Shown: piece by piece, positions 1 through 17,040 of the stretch | How positions within the stretch are numbered: the stretch's first letter is position 1 | Layout: each line of letters begins with the position of its first letter | Source of the DNA: Diphasiastrum complanatum | Taxonomy: Eukaryota; Streptophyta; Lycopodiopsida; Lycopodiales; Lycopodiaceae | Reading direction: 5' to 3' | Length of the DNA: 64,000 nt | Assembly (NCBI GenBank): GCA_029204225.1 | Contig: CM055111.1 | Span: 13,084,697 to 13,148,696 of the forward strand | Position numbers and translations under genes: made by a program | The notes under the pieces: model-generated | Seen by the model: only the letters and a program-made list of their open reading frames with translations | What the model was told of the DNA's origin: nothing | Databases searched by the model: none

Positions 1-2950
1 GATGTGTATTGCAATGAACAGCTTACTAGCCCTTCATAGACTTGCAACAATAGGCACATGTGATATCGCTATTGACATGAATCCATGTCCTCTTGAGGTC
101 TATTCAATGTTTTATAATAATCTACTCACTTCTAATGTAATTTCATGGAGATGATTGTCTCTTTTGTTTCTTGTGCATATATCAACATATATGTCTTGTA
201 TTTTTCTTGTTCATAGTTTTAATTTTTTATTGATATTATTTTTATTAGGATTGGCACATACAATTTGCGGGATTAGAGCATTAGACCTATTTTTCATCAT
301 TAAAAAAAATAATTTTATTAAATCTAGAGAGTCAATTACTTTTGTAGTTTTTTTTCTTGCTAGTTTCTAATTTTAAAATTTTCATACCAATTTGGGACAA
401 TTCATGGATTAACAATTCACTTTTTCTTTTAGATTAAACTATTTAGCCTTAGAAAATTTTGGTGTAGTTTTAATTTGCACCACTTTACAAGTCATTGGAA
501 TAAGAGATGTAAAAGTTATTGTATTTTCTACAAAAGCTATAAAAATGTATAGTTAAAATTTTGTTTCAACTTTGTTTGAAGTTTTTAAATTTAATTTGTG
601 TGATTTCTTTTTGTCTATTTTAATTAGTTTAAGATCTCAATATATTTACTTATAGTTTGATCCATTTGTCACTCCAATAAAATTTAGTATTAAAAAAGTG
701 ATAATGATTTTTTGTTTCTAGCAGTATTGGGCATGTATAGTTTTTTTTATATCAGTTGAATTCATATATCACAATTTTTTTACAAATTTAGTACCAGTAA
801 GATATCAGTATGAGAAGGTACATGAGTTGCCAATATCACAATGGATACCAACTAGTATCAACTCGGGTATAACTATGTACGAATTGTTAAAAGTATTTTT
901 GTAGGATAATATATAATTTTGAAGAGATTGATATTTTTTTACATGCAATATGTAATTGATTTGGAGACTATAACATTGTTGCTGCCCATCAATATATATG
1001 AGACATTCTAATAAATATATTTACATATTTAAATATGAGATATCAAAAAAAATTTATAATACCAGAGCAAAAATATCTTGATCTCGGGCATAAATATAAG
1101 TATTAAAATAGCTAATACTAGGGGATTCGGTTCTAAACCCTTGTATTATAAATTCATATACCAACCGGGTATGTTCTATGATACCATTTTTTATACTAGA
1201 CAAACACCTAAACATTATTGGTTTATAGATTTATTTATTTTTTAACTTTCTTGAGGATTTCTAGACTTGTAACTAAAAAAAAAAATTACAAGCACTTCAA
1301 AAAAAATGTACAATATAAAAACATTTATTGGCATATTTATACACTAAAGATAAATTGCTAGAAAAAATTTGACGACATTTTCAAAATAATTTATGGTCCT
1401 TGATATTTAACGGACAAATGTTACAAAAAAATTCAAAACATTAAGGCCTCTATAAGTGTGGTGTTTTTGTTTTTTTACAATCTCTAAAACTCTATAAAAA
1501 CATTTGTTGAGCTCGGATTTCAATATTAGAAAAAGCAAATTGTATTAGCTCAACAAGACCAACATTGTGAGAAAATATATAAATAATTTTAGTCCATATA
1601 ATTCACAAATAAATTGTTGTTACAACAATGAGAGAGAAAAAATATATACAGTTATAAATCTAATTTTTAAGTAAATCCATCTTCTAGTGATTCCTACACA
1701 AAAGATGTAATTATGGAATGACAAATTTGTATATATATAAGAAATTACAAGTGAGAAATTTATTAAATTTAGATTTCAAAAATATCATTATATTTTTTAA
1801 TTTTAAAATACTTTTTTTTGAATTTTTTAAGAATATATAAAATCGTATTATTAATTATGAAAAAAAATAGATATTTGATATATGAGAATTTTATTTTATA
1901 TCTAACAATTATAAAATGCTTAGAATTAGATATGTTTTTATTTATACAAAACATATGAGATTTGATTTTTTTAAAATTTTAATATTACCATGCAGATTTT
2001 ATGAGTTGCATTACCTTTTTTAAAAGACTTTTCAAGAGTATCATTTACAAGAGTAGTGTCTCAAATACTATAGGCCATTATTATTTGCAAAAAAAAAAAT
2101 AATATGCGTTTTTTTTGTAATCTTTCTACTAGAATGAACAAAAATAAAAATTTAATGTTTTTAAACTACGTTCATAACTTTCTCAATGTATAAATTATTA
2201 AAAATATAAAATAAATGAATATTTGTTTTTTGTATAGCCAACATAAATAGATATAAAAGAATATAACATAATAAAAAAATATCAAATAAATAACAATGTG
2301 AAATAAATAATTTTTATTTTTATTTTCACAAAAAATGAAGTACAAGTTATCTAACTCAAAAGTCAACAACATTATTTTCGTTCTTTTTTTTTCAATATGA
2401 GCATTATCAAGTGTAACTATTGTCTCCTATGTTTCGACATTTTGTACCAAAACATTGTAGTCTTGAACTAAGACATCTGACAGATCCTCCCGTGTCACGA
2501 ACTTTTTCTCTTTCAAAGAGGAATGACAAAGTCTTCGTTAGTTTAAGATTTTTCGATCTCTTCTAACTCATTATATTTTAATAAAATCTACTAATTTATA
2601 ATCTATTCTACCACAATAATTTGTTTGTTTATTTTTTGAACCACATGCACTTGTTGTGCTACTACCGCTAAATAAATCTAACACCTAAACTGTGAGGTGA
2701 ATTTTTTTTCAATCGAATGATTTGTTGATTATTGTGGTTTTTTATACAAACTAACCATTAAAGCAGTCATGAGATATTTGAACTTTTTACTAATGTTGAA
2801 AATTCAAATAAGTTGTCGAAACCAATTCTACTACTTGTGTTATAATGCAGCATAAAAATAACCAATCGTGATGTATTGCACATTTGAGCAAATTGTACAA
2901 CAAAATCTATTATGAGCATAGCACATTAAACATATTAATATAAAATAGAA
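1..2950. other. AT-rich non-coding stretch
   Basis: No convincing coding region is visible on either strand. The sequence is strongly AT-rich with many short A and T runs. The only open frames are 60-70 codons, low in complexity and rich in F, I, K, N and Y, as expected by chance in AT-rich DNA. I see no motif, RNA gene or clear repeat. Confidence 0.7.
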
Positions 2951-2967
2951 ATTGAGTGAAAATAACA

Positions 2968-2984
2968 CTCCTCCTCAAAACTAA
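2968..2984 (-). other. Polypurine tract and LTR-like start
   Basis: On the minus strand the sequence reads TTTTGAGGAGGAG followed by TGTTA. This is the arrangement seen at the end of the internal region of plant copia elements, a purine-rich tract directly followed by a 3' LTR beginning TG. It lies 45-60 bases past the end of the duplicated minus-strand ORFs and suggests they belong to an LTR element. The matching 5' LTR was not identified. Confidence 0.4.
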
Positions 2985-3028
2985 CTTGATACATCTGTGG
3001 TACATCTATTTACAACACTTAAGATTGA

Positions 3029-3858
3029 TCATTGCAGGTTCATAGGTGTGAAGATCAGCCAATGAGTTTGATGAAGATCCGAGATCACCATATCCATGAT
3101 AGTGCCGTCTTTGATGAACTTGAGAGCTTTGCACCACTTGATCACTTTTTCCATTGATTTGTTCCATTCTTGAAACATATGGTTGATCCAAAAGCTCATC
3201 CTCCTTAAAATTAGCCGCAATTCTATGATAAAATAAAGAGTCCTTCTTGACTCATAAGGATCACAAAGATCCAACATCATGTTACAAAGATCTCGAGAAT
3301 TAGGGTCATCAACATTGGCAAGACTATGCATGCTATAATAACCAAGAGTTTGCATCATATCTTCATGCTTGATTTCCATGCTAATCTCAGATCTAATGAG
3401 GCTAAATACTTCATTATGAAGATAAGTGTCCTTAGAGGATGATTCACTTACTCTCATAAAGAGTTTACAATTTGCCTCAATACATGAAAAAAGACAAATT
3501 TTCACACTACGAGTGAACAAATCACTCTTGCTCTTGCAAGACTCAAGAGCATACATTTGATGAAATAACCATTTGCTTTCTAATTGATCTAAAATCAATT
3601 TCAAATAACTAAGAACATCAACTATGTTCTCAAGAGAGACATCATATTCAACTAGTATTGCTTTACTCCAACTTTGAGTTGCAAAAGTCTCACTAAAGCA
3701 AATTGATTCACCAAATGACATAAGAGAAGCAAGCATGAGATGTATACCACTTGAAATGTGCTCCTCTTTCCCTTGAAATGTGAGAGCTCAACCATGTCTC
3801 TTGATATTCTTCTTGGAATCATAACTTGAGGAGGACTCTCCTCCTCAATCCTTGGCAC
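3029..3858 (-). CDS. Unknown ORF, downstream half of a tandem duplicated pair
   Basis: I do not recognise this protein. The open frame 3736-3029 encodes 235 residues and a short frame at 3858-3652 overlaps its start, so a frameshift is likely near 3700. Two blocks match the neighbouring ORF at 3919-4674: an N-terminal block around SWSKAILVEYDVSL (partner MWIKAILVECDALI), and a later block around CKLFMRVSESSSKD (partner CKLLMRISEASKVD) ending in CDPYESRR (partner CDHYETWRS). The pair is therefore an old tandem duplication. It sits downstream of a zinc-knuckle ORF and just before a polypurine tract, so it may be cargo or a lineage-specific ORF of a non-autonomous LTR element. No catalytic motif is visible. 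Confidence 0.45.
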
Positions 3859-3918
3859 ACTTGAACCTTGAGATGACTCCTCAAGATCAACTTCTTGGTG
3901 CTCCTCCTTGATGGAAAT

Positions 3919-4674
3919 CTAAGACCTCCATGTCTCATAATGATCACAATAAACATGACCATACATTGTGCACTTTCTATGATCAACAATATTACTTATG
4001 CTAGAACCATAAGTCCAAAAATCACCACAACTTGACATGATTTTTCTAATATTAAAATCAAGAAGTATTTCCATCTCGATAAGGCTAACTACTTGCTTAT
4101 GGATGTCCACTTTGGATGCTTCACTTATTCTCATAAGAAGTTTACAACTTGCCTTTAAAATTGAAAATTTACAACTTTCAACATTATGAATGAACATATC
4201 ATTCATGATCTTATTGAAACCAAAAGAAAATACATCATGAAGACATTTCCATTTCCTTGTCTTTATACTCAATGTAAGTTTACAAGGAAGACATGCTTTG
4301 CTATCTATTAAGGCATCACACTCAACTAGTATTGCCTTAATCCACATTTGAGATACAAAAATCTCTTCAAAGCAATATAGTTCTTCAAAAGATGTCATGA
4401 GAGCATAAATGGAACTATTTTTATTTTGTGATTGCTCCTCCTTAATTTTGCTTGGTTTCTCTTGGATCATAACAATAACTTTGAACTTATCCAAAGTTCC
4501 AAACAAAATGCTTTCCAAGAACATGAAATAAATCCAAGTGACATTCATGAAAGAAACATCTTTCTTTGCATCTTGAACCAAACAATGCACATCCAAATGA
4601 AAAACTTCTAGAGGTTTGAAATGTGTGGTGATGAACTTTTGAAGACAATCTTGTAAGTCCTTGTGAGACTCCAA
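3919..4674 (-). CDS. Unknown ORF, upstream half of a tandem duplicated pair
   Basis: This 251-residue open frame is unrecognised. Residues about 90-130 (LMTSFEELYCFEEIF then MWIKAILVECDALI) and about 165-251 are collinear with the ORF at 3029-3736, including the cysteine and charged positions. The similarity is also visible in the DNA, so this is not a shadow of another gene. It begins inside the end of the upstream zinc-knuckle frame (4608-5072), which suggests the two were once a single polyprotein separated by a frameshift. There is no signal peptide or membrane segment. A role cannot be assigned. Confidence 0.45.
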   Translation of the reverse strand: MESHKDLQDCLQKFITTHFKPLEVFHLDVHCLVQDAKKDVSFMNVTWIYFMFLESILFGTLDKFKVIVMIQEKPSKIKEEQSQNKNSSIYALMTSFEELYCFEEIFVSQMWIKAILVECDALIDSKACLPCKLTLSIKTRKWKCLHDVFSFGFNKIMNDMFIHNVESCKFSILKASCKLLMRISEASKVDIHKQVVSLIEMEILLDFNIRKIMSSCGDFWTYGSSISNIVDHRKCTMYGHVYCDHYETWRS

Positions 4675-5072
4675 GCCTCATGCATCTTTCCACAAAGGAA
4701 AAACATTTCCTTGGATTTGTCCTTCTTGCCTTTGCATTTTGCACTTAAAGCTCCATCCTTCACCTTTCCCCCCTTGCTTTGGTTCTCCTTGGATGGATTG
4801 GTCTTCATTTTGTAGCATCTTGAGACAAAATGATCTCTCTTGCCACAAAGGTTGCATTTAGGATCCTTACTTGCCTCCAATAGGTTGCCACCTATTGATG
4901 CCATGATGAGGAAGTAAAACTTTGTGATATGAATTTTCAAAATGTAATTTGTGACTCTCAAGAAACTAGATTTGAACACATTCAACAATCTAGAAGGATC
5001 TACACAAGACAAATTTTGAATCATATCTCTTTTCAACCTAATCAAGTGGAAACTAGGCTTTGTTTTGATCAC
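4608..5072 (-). CDS. Gag-like zinc-knuckle ORF
   Basis: The frame encodes 154 residues with a perfect CX2CX4HX4C knuckle, CNLCGKRDHFVSRC, at about residues 69-82, followed by a lysine-rich tract. This knuckle is typical of copia and gypsy Gag nucleocapsid, where it binds element RNA. The likely functional start is the internal Met before ASIGGNLL, because the preceding residues look non-coding. It overlaps the unknown ORF at 3919-4674, consistent with a frameshifted gag. Loss of the usual upstream capsid helices cannot be excluded. Some host proteins also carry one CCHC knuckle, so the assignment to Gag rests on context. Confidence 0.5.
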   Translation of the reverse strand: MIKTKPSFHLIRLKRDMIQNLSCVDPSRLLNVFKSSFLRVTNYILKIHITKFYFLIMASIGGNLLEASKDPKCNLCGKRDHFVSRCYKMKTNPSKENQSKGGKVKDGALSAKCKGKKDKSKEMFFLCGKMHEAWSLTRTYKIVFKSSSPHISNL

Positions 5073-5104
5073 TAAGACAAAAGCACTCTATCAAATCACA
5101 AAAA

Positions 5105-5545
5105 TCAGATCCAAACACCCCTATTGGACTGAACAAACACCAATGACTCTATCTTTTGAGAGTTGGAATGGATTTGAAAAGATTTGACTCCTAGATTTTT
5201 CTTTTCTCTTGACTAGTTCACTCACTTTTGATATTCTTAAACAAAGGATGGGTTTTATTTCAAATACTTGAAAATCAAACTTAATCACTTCTTTGAACTC
5301 ACTCTTGACCCAAATAATCTCACTCTTGAGATTTGGATTGAATTTGATTTGATTTGATAACAAATTAAACCACTAATTTTCACAAAAAAAAAAATGATCT
5401 ACACTAGATCACATAAACTTGACATGTATACTTGATTCAAACACACAAAGATAAGATCAAATCACCCCTTTTGGAATCCTCTTGATCCAAAGAATCTCAC
5501 TCTTGAGATTTGGAATGGACACGAAATGGTTTGATAACAATCTAT
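5105..5545. repeat. Three diverged tandem repeats
   Basis: A block containing CACCCC then CTCTTGAG(A)TTTGGA then TTTGAT(A)AC recurs at about 5113-5190, 5290-5360 and 5465-5545, with a spacing of roughly 170-190 bases. It lies just upstream (minus-strand sense) of the zinc-knuckle ORF, where a 5' LTR or leader would be expected. Confidence 0.5.
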
Positions 5546-5679
5546 GTCAATAATTTCTCACCAAGCTTAAAAATTAGACATCTAGAGATTCACAAAGATC
5601 CCAACCATGTATGAACACTCAAACATGTACTCCTCCTTGTTCTATACTCCCAATGGGATCACAACTTGACCCTCAACCT

Positions 5680-5950
5680 GATGTGTTTCCAAATCTGCTG
5701 TAGCGACAAATGATAGCAAAAATTGAATAGAAAAATGCTTGACTACTGGACTGAAGGTCACAGTGTAATCGATGTTGTACCTGAGAAAAACCTCTGGCTA
5801 CTAGTCATGCCTTTCTTTTGTTGATGCTTCCATCTGCATTATACTTGACTTTGAAAATCCATTTGCAATCAACTACGTTTTTGCTGGCAGGTAATTCGAC
5901 AATCGTCCATGTCTAATTCTTGACAATATTTTATGCTCATTGACTTGTCA
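5680..5950 (-). pseudogene. Ty1/copia reverse transcriptase fragment
   Basis: Read on the minus strand this encodes the start of copia RT: TWTIVELPASKNVVDCKW, then FKVKY, a stop, LVARGFSQV, and FSPVVKH. The order matches the copia RT at 33,631-34,735 in this window and the DNA is visibly homologous, so both come from one family. The frame is interrupted, and homology stops near 5680 before the QMDV motif is complete. There is no matching integrase or RNase H next to it. Confidence 0.8.
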
Positions 5951-6628
5951 TTGTCTACTAGCTGTCTATCTGGTGAGGGTGCAATCTTATGGTGGCAGTA
6001 AGATTTCCTCAGGTTGAGCCTCAGTCGCTCATTTATGTCAGCTTTATAGGTCTGTGCTTATAAGTGTCTGATAGGATGTCAGCCTAGCTAGATGAAGCTT
6101 GGACACTCCTGAGCATTCCTTCTTTAGAGTTGATTAGAGATTGCTATTGTGCTTACTTCTTATCAGTAGTTGCACTTAGCTCAAATTTTTATTTAGCGCT
6201 CAAAGATAGCTTAGAGTACACGACTTTGATCCACAAAACTTGTTGTACTCATTTACATCTATTTCGTTTCATACTGAATCGATACTATCTTCTTATTGCA
6301 TTCAGGATCGTCTCAGAATGTTTTCATTTTTGTAGTTTTTCGCGACTGATTATTTGTCTGATAATTTAATGCTAAATGCTACGTAATCACTATAGTACTA
6401 ATGTTAGTTACTATAAGATCAAACGTGATTTCTGTCACTCTTGTTTTGTTTGAGAACTTGATAGGCATAGTTATGCATAGAGAAAGAGAAAGATAGTTTA
6501 TTCCGCTACACACAATAAGTTTTTTTTTTATTCAATTTTTTTTTACCTACCTTTTACACACCTCTTTCCAACAACCTTTACTTGTAGGTTATGGCTAACA
6601 TGGTGTTTTTTTATGTGTAGTCCACATG
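5951..6628. other. Non-coding, nothing recognised
   Basis: No coding homology, RNA gene or repeat is evident. The proximal part may be non-coding remains of the copia fragment. The distal part (6480-6560) is T-rich and precedes the reverse transcriptase remnant. Confidence 0.5.
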
Positions 6629-8444
6629 ATGGTTCCATGATGCTATCGCTCTTGGTTATGGGGAGCCCCTTCCTACACCTAACCATTTTGTTCAGACTGT
6701 TATATGTTGCATGAAGAAAGTTGTTGATGTTCACAAACTTATAACTGATTATGATAAAGCTACTTGTGATGCTGCTAGTCCCGATGATAAAATCTTTTAC
6801 CTTGTTGACCTTATGACTACTATGGATTGGATCAAAATTTATATGGATTTCATTAAGAAGAAGACCACCCTAAGCATGGTTGAAAAAATTTATATAGATC
6901 TCTCTAGATATGTTGAACGTATTGCTGCTGAAGATAGATTCTGCAATTTACATATTCGAAAGATATTTGCTTGTTTGGAAAAAGAAAATGGTGACTTTGT
7001 TGTTGATACCCCTACCCTTACTGAACCTCCTTCCTCACCGTACCCTTTGATCTTTATTGAAGACCTGGATGAAGATAGTGCATCCCAATTGGAATCCTTC
7101 TCTCAAGAGATTTGTGATGTTGACAATCAATCTACCTTTGATTTTTGGCAATCCAAAAGTTGCCAAGTACCTTTAGTACCTAATCGTATTATTGAGTTCA
7201 AATCTGCCAAGACTGCTTACAAGCTTTAGAGCTTTCCTTCTGTGAATTTCTTAGCACCCATTTCCATTGAACTTTGAATTGTTTACAGATGCTGAAGTTC
7301 AAGCCTGCAAGCTTGCCTCTTTGCATGAAAATCTCTCCTTTGATACTCCTATTGCCTTTGATAGAGCTCTTGGTATTCTATCGCCGCTCCTCATGGAGGG
7401 TGCAGGCCTTAAGGCACATTCATACCAGAGTTATCTGAATGTGGATACCAACCTATTTTGGCAGTGCAACTCTTCCAATGAATTTTTCCTTAATGTGCCA
7501 AATAAAATTACTTCTATGAGATCTACTGACATCTCCAAATGGTATGAAATCATCCTGCTCAGGGGCCCTGATGGACTAAAAACTGTCATACGTAAAATGA
7601 TATTATATGCGTTCAAATTTGCAAGAACAACAGTCTTGCATATAAATGAAAACCTAACAATGGAGAATCCAAATGGAAATGGGTAGACAAACCTACTGAT
7701 AAATAGACTCCTATAAATAAATTACTACTCTTCCAACGAAATGATTTATTGATTTATAACTGCATTGTGAGACTAGGTAATAAGACTTGGAAACAAGTTT
7801 GTGGTATCCCTATGGGCTTTGCTTGTTCACCTTCTTGGTGTAATTGGTATCTGTCATTTTATGAATTATGTTTTATGAAGAGACTTGCCAAACTTGGCAA
7901 AGCAGAATACTTATGTGCCTTCAAGTATACCTTTCGGTATATTGATGATATTTGTTTCATTAACAATCTAGATGCTCTATTATTTTTGGATAAAGATCAG
8001 CCACATACCATTGATAATGCTAAATGGATCTACCCTTTGGAGTATTTGACCATCAAAGATGAAGGCTCATGTGACAATACAGTTAACTTTTTGAGTATTA
8101 CTACTACCTTCGATTATGTCTCAGGTAATTTTCATATGAAAAAGTTCGATAAAAAAAAGGAGCTTCCATTTCCTTTCTTCTAGTACATCCACTTACCATC
8201 CAATAGACCAATCTTTGGCTCTTATAAAGTTATTATTTCTCAGAATGTTGCTGCAATGTATTGCTGTAGAAACCAGGAGACTTTTATTAATGAAGTCAAA
8301 TACATCATTATGACATTTCAAAGGAACGGATTTATGATAGGAAAGCTGTATGAGATCACCAACAATATATTCATACACAATATGTTCCCTGGACTGATGT
8401 TTACATTACCAACAAACGCTAAATTTCTCTTGGTGGACAGTTAG
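6629..8444 (+). pseudogene. Unusual non-LTR reverse transcriptase, frameshifted
   Basis: Four open segments (6629-7229, 7267-7686, 7749-8183, 8190-8444) form one protein order. The first is an N-terminal region of unknown role. The second carries a motif-A-like block DISKWYE. The third has a B-type box CGIPMGFACSP and the catalytic C box FRYIDDIC, then a conserved downstream block ending FDKKKELPF. The fourth continues with SNRPIFGSYKVIISQ in frame with stops. The layout (single Asp in motif A, GIPMG, YIDD, no integrase, RNase H or endonuclease seen) resembles Penelope-like or related RTs of plants and algae rather than L1, copia or gypsy; the class is inference. At least three frame breaks make it inactive. 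A start codon is not evident, since the frame is open upstream of the ATG at 6711 to a TGA near 6626. Confidence 0.75.
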
Positions 8445-8472
8445 CACTCCATCTCAAGGGTGCTAACTGTCC
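8436..8472. other. 13-bp perfect inverted repeat hairpin
   Basis: GGACAGTTAGCAC (8436-8448) is followed after 11 bases by its exact reverse complement at 8460-8472. It lies at the end of the reverse transcriptase remnant and before the (CT)77 tract. A third partial copy of GCTAACTGT follows at about 8488. It could be a 3' RNA hairpin of the element or a terminal inverted structure. Confidence 0.8.
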
Positions 8473-8508
8473 CCTGAGATACCATGCTAACTGTGGGTAC
8501 GATTGGTG

Positions 8509-8978
<470 letters not shown>

Positions 8979-9039
<61 letters not shown>
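8979..9039 (+). repeat. CT microsatellite
   Basis: About 30 CT units, continuous apart from a TTTC at its left edge. Confidence 0.97.
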
Positions 9040-11649
<2,610 letters not shown>

Positions 11650-12170
11650 AAGTGTAACTTTTGAACGATCACTCGGATTGAGACGATTACGGTGCCTTCT
11701 TGCTTCATCTACACTTGTAGGTTCATCAAAAGAGGTTAGGAAAGCAACATAATTTTCAGAAACTACTTGCTTACCCTTTTCATCATATGTGAGCCTTGAA
11801 AGTACTTGTCTTTCCCTTGATGTTCTCCTTGGCTTTTGACTTGATGAAGGTCCATCATCATTACCATCCAAAGTAGGATCATTTACATCAATATCAAGAA
11901 TGTTAGATCCATCCACACCTTTATCAATCATGCTTGAAGACAATTTTGGAATGTTCCCTCATCAAAGATGACATTTCTACCAACAATCACTTTGTTAGTA
12001 TAGGGAATGTAAACCTCGTAGGCTTTATTCACCTCACTGTATTCAACAAAAATACCTCTTCTTGAAGATGGATCCTCCTTGGTCCTATCATCAAGAGTAA
12101 TGTTGACATAGCATGTGCATCCAAAGGTTCTTAGAAAGTTGACACTCGGCCTCCTCTATCAATAGATTTG
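11650..12170 (-). pseudogene. Ty1/copia integrase C-terminus and linker, inverted
   Basis: On the minus strand, 12,150-11,945 encodes FGCTCYVNITLDDRT, RRGIFVEYSEVNKAYEVY and VIVGRNVIFDE, the standard C-terminal block of copia integrase (GCxCYV, IFVGYS, KAYxVY, VxFDE). The linker frame 11,943-11,650 follows with SRLTYDEKG and VAFLTSFDEPTSVDEA, the usual entry into RT. It stops there. The plus-strand RNase H fragment begins at about 12,200, so the two halves of a copia pol lie head to head across 12,170-12,200. Confidence 0.8.
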
Positions 12171-12218
12171 TGATAGTCAACCTACAACAATCTATATAGA
12201 ATAGATTTGTAGTATGAT

Positions 12219-12977
12219 ATGCCTTACACACATAAGGTGCTTATTAGTCATGCACATAAAAGGACAAGAAATGATGTCTTTGAGGACATCACTACCTATA
12301 GAATGCTTATTGGTTCCTTGATATACTTAACCATCACTAGACCAGATCTTAGTTTTTGTGCTGGCAAGTTGAGTCAATACATGCAAAGTCCATTAATATG
12401 TCATTGGAAAGGAGCAAAAAGGGTGTTAAGGTACATCTTGGCTACAAAAGACTTTGGCATAGTCTATGAAAGAACTAATATTTGTTTGAGAGCATATTTG
12501 GACTCAAGTTTTGCAGGTGACAAGATGGATAGAGGATCCATAAGTGCATTTGCTACATTCTTATGTGGAGGAGGTATATCTTGGCTTTCCAAAAAGCAAG
12601 ATACTATCTCTCTTTCATCAACAGAATCTGAATATAAAGCTATGACAACAACAATGAAGGAGGTTCTTTGGCTTAAAAGGCTTTTGGAGGAGCTACATGT
12701 GATCAAGGATGAAGACATTCCATGCATATATTGTGATAATCAAGCAGCTCAACAACTTGCAAACAATCCAGTCTTCCATGCTCGAACAAAGCACATCGAG
12801 ATTGCACATCATTTCGTGAGGGAGAAAATGCAAGCAAAGGAGATCAAGCTTATTCATGTTTCAACATCAGATTGCATTGTTGATATACTCACCAAAGCAT
12901 TTCTTAAAGATCCATTTATAAAATTAAGATTGGCTCTTGGAGTTATAGATAGATCTATGCTAGATTTACCAAGCTAG
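12219..12977 (+). pseudogene. Ty1/copia RT tail and RNase H
   Basis: The 252-residue frame starts near the end of copia RT (YRMLIGSLIYLTITRPDLSF, about residues 27-46) and continues through RNase H: AYLDSSFAG with the first Asp, SLSSTESEYKAM with the catalytic Glu, YCDNQAA, and ARTKHIEI. The C-terminal LTKAF motif is present. It ends at a TAG and is followed by TTTTTGAGGAG and an LTR start. The 5' part of pol is absent in this orientation. The reading frame is intact, so the copy is fairly young, but it is a fragment. Confidence 0.9.
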
Positions 12978-13420
12978 ATTTTTGAGGAGTGTGAAAAATG
13001 CAAAAATAAGCTTGGTAGAGGCCAAAAATCCTGTATATAGGATAGACACACATGTGTGGAGCCTGTTTCCACGTGTGAAACTAGTGTACTTTTCATGTAC
13101 CATAATCATACATGTTGTACATATGATTTAATTCAAGTTCTAGTGGCTAAAATGGCCAAAAACTAGTTTTCTAGAGATATGACACATGGCACCAATCTAA
13201 TGATTGCATGAGCCAAAATTTTTGAATAGGTGTCACATCCCATGTGTAGAGGACAGCTCACATGTGTGGAAATAGTTGGAGTAGGCGAGTTTTCAAAGAT
13301 AAATCAAAAGTTCAAGTTAAAGAAATCCGCAAAATCTGATTATTTAGGCAGAAGGAGCAACATGCAATCAAGTTCGAATTTTGGCTATGGGTCAAATTTT
13401 GGCTGAGGGTCAAACTTTAA
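12978..13420 (+). mobile_element. Putative 3' LTR of the preceding copia element
   Basis: TGTGAAAAATGC at 12,988 follows a purine-rich tract directly after the RNase H stop, as expected for a 3' LTR. A TATA-like TGTATATAGGATA lies at about 13,032. The words ACATGTGTGGA and CCACGTGTG recur several times between 13,045 and 13,280. The LTR end is not clear, because the next copia element begins within 400-600 bases. Confidence 0.5.
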
Positions 13421-13429
13421 CTTATGTTC

Positions 13430-16945
<3,516 letters not shown>

Positions 16946-17040
16946 AGACTGGCTTGGTTGGTAGAGCTCTTATCTCCTCATGATAGGTGGTTTTCAAAGC
17001 TTGCCAATCTGCCAAGTATACTCGGACAAGAGTTTTTTTT
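16946..17040 (+). ncRNA. tRNA-like sequence, possible SINE head
   Basis: TGGCTTGGTTGGTAGAGC at about 16,950 matches a Pol III A box and D arm. CTTATC...GATAGG with a 7-base loop could form an anticodon arm, although U33 is replaced. GGTTTTCAAAGC resembles a weak B box (T arm). A run of eight to nine T at 17,031-17,040 could terminate Pol III. The acceptor stem does not pair convincingly, so this is a tRNA pseudogene or tRNA-derived SINE rather than a working tRNA. Confidence 0.35.

Noticed and set aside
8395-8500. Hammerhead ribozyme near the RT, as in Penelope-like elements
   Set aside because: CTGATG occurs near 8,395 but no CTGATGA...GAAA core follows.
16946-17040. Functional tRNA gene
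   Set aside because: No good acceptor stem, the base before the anticodon is not T, and the B box is weak.
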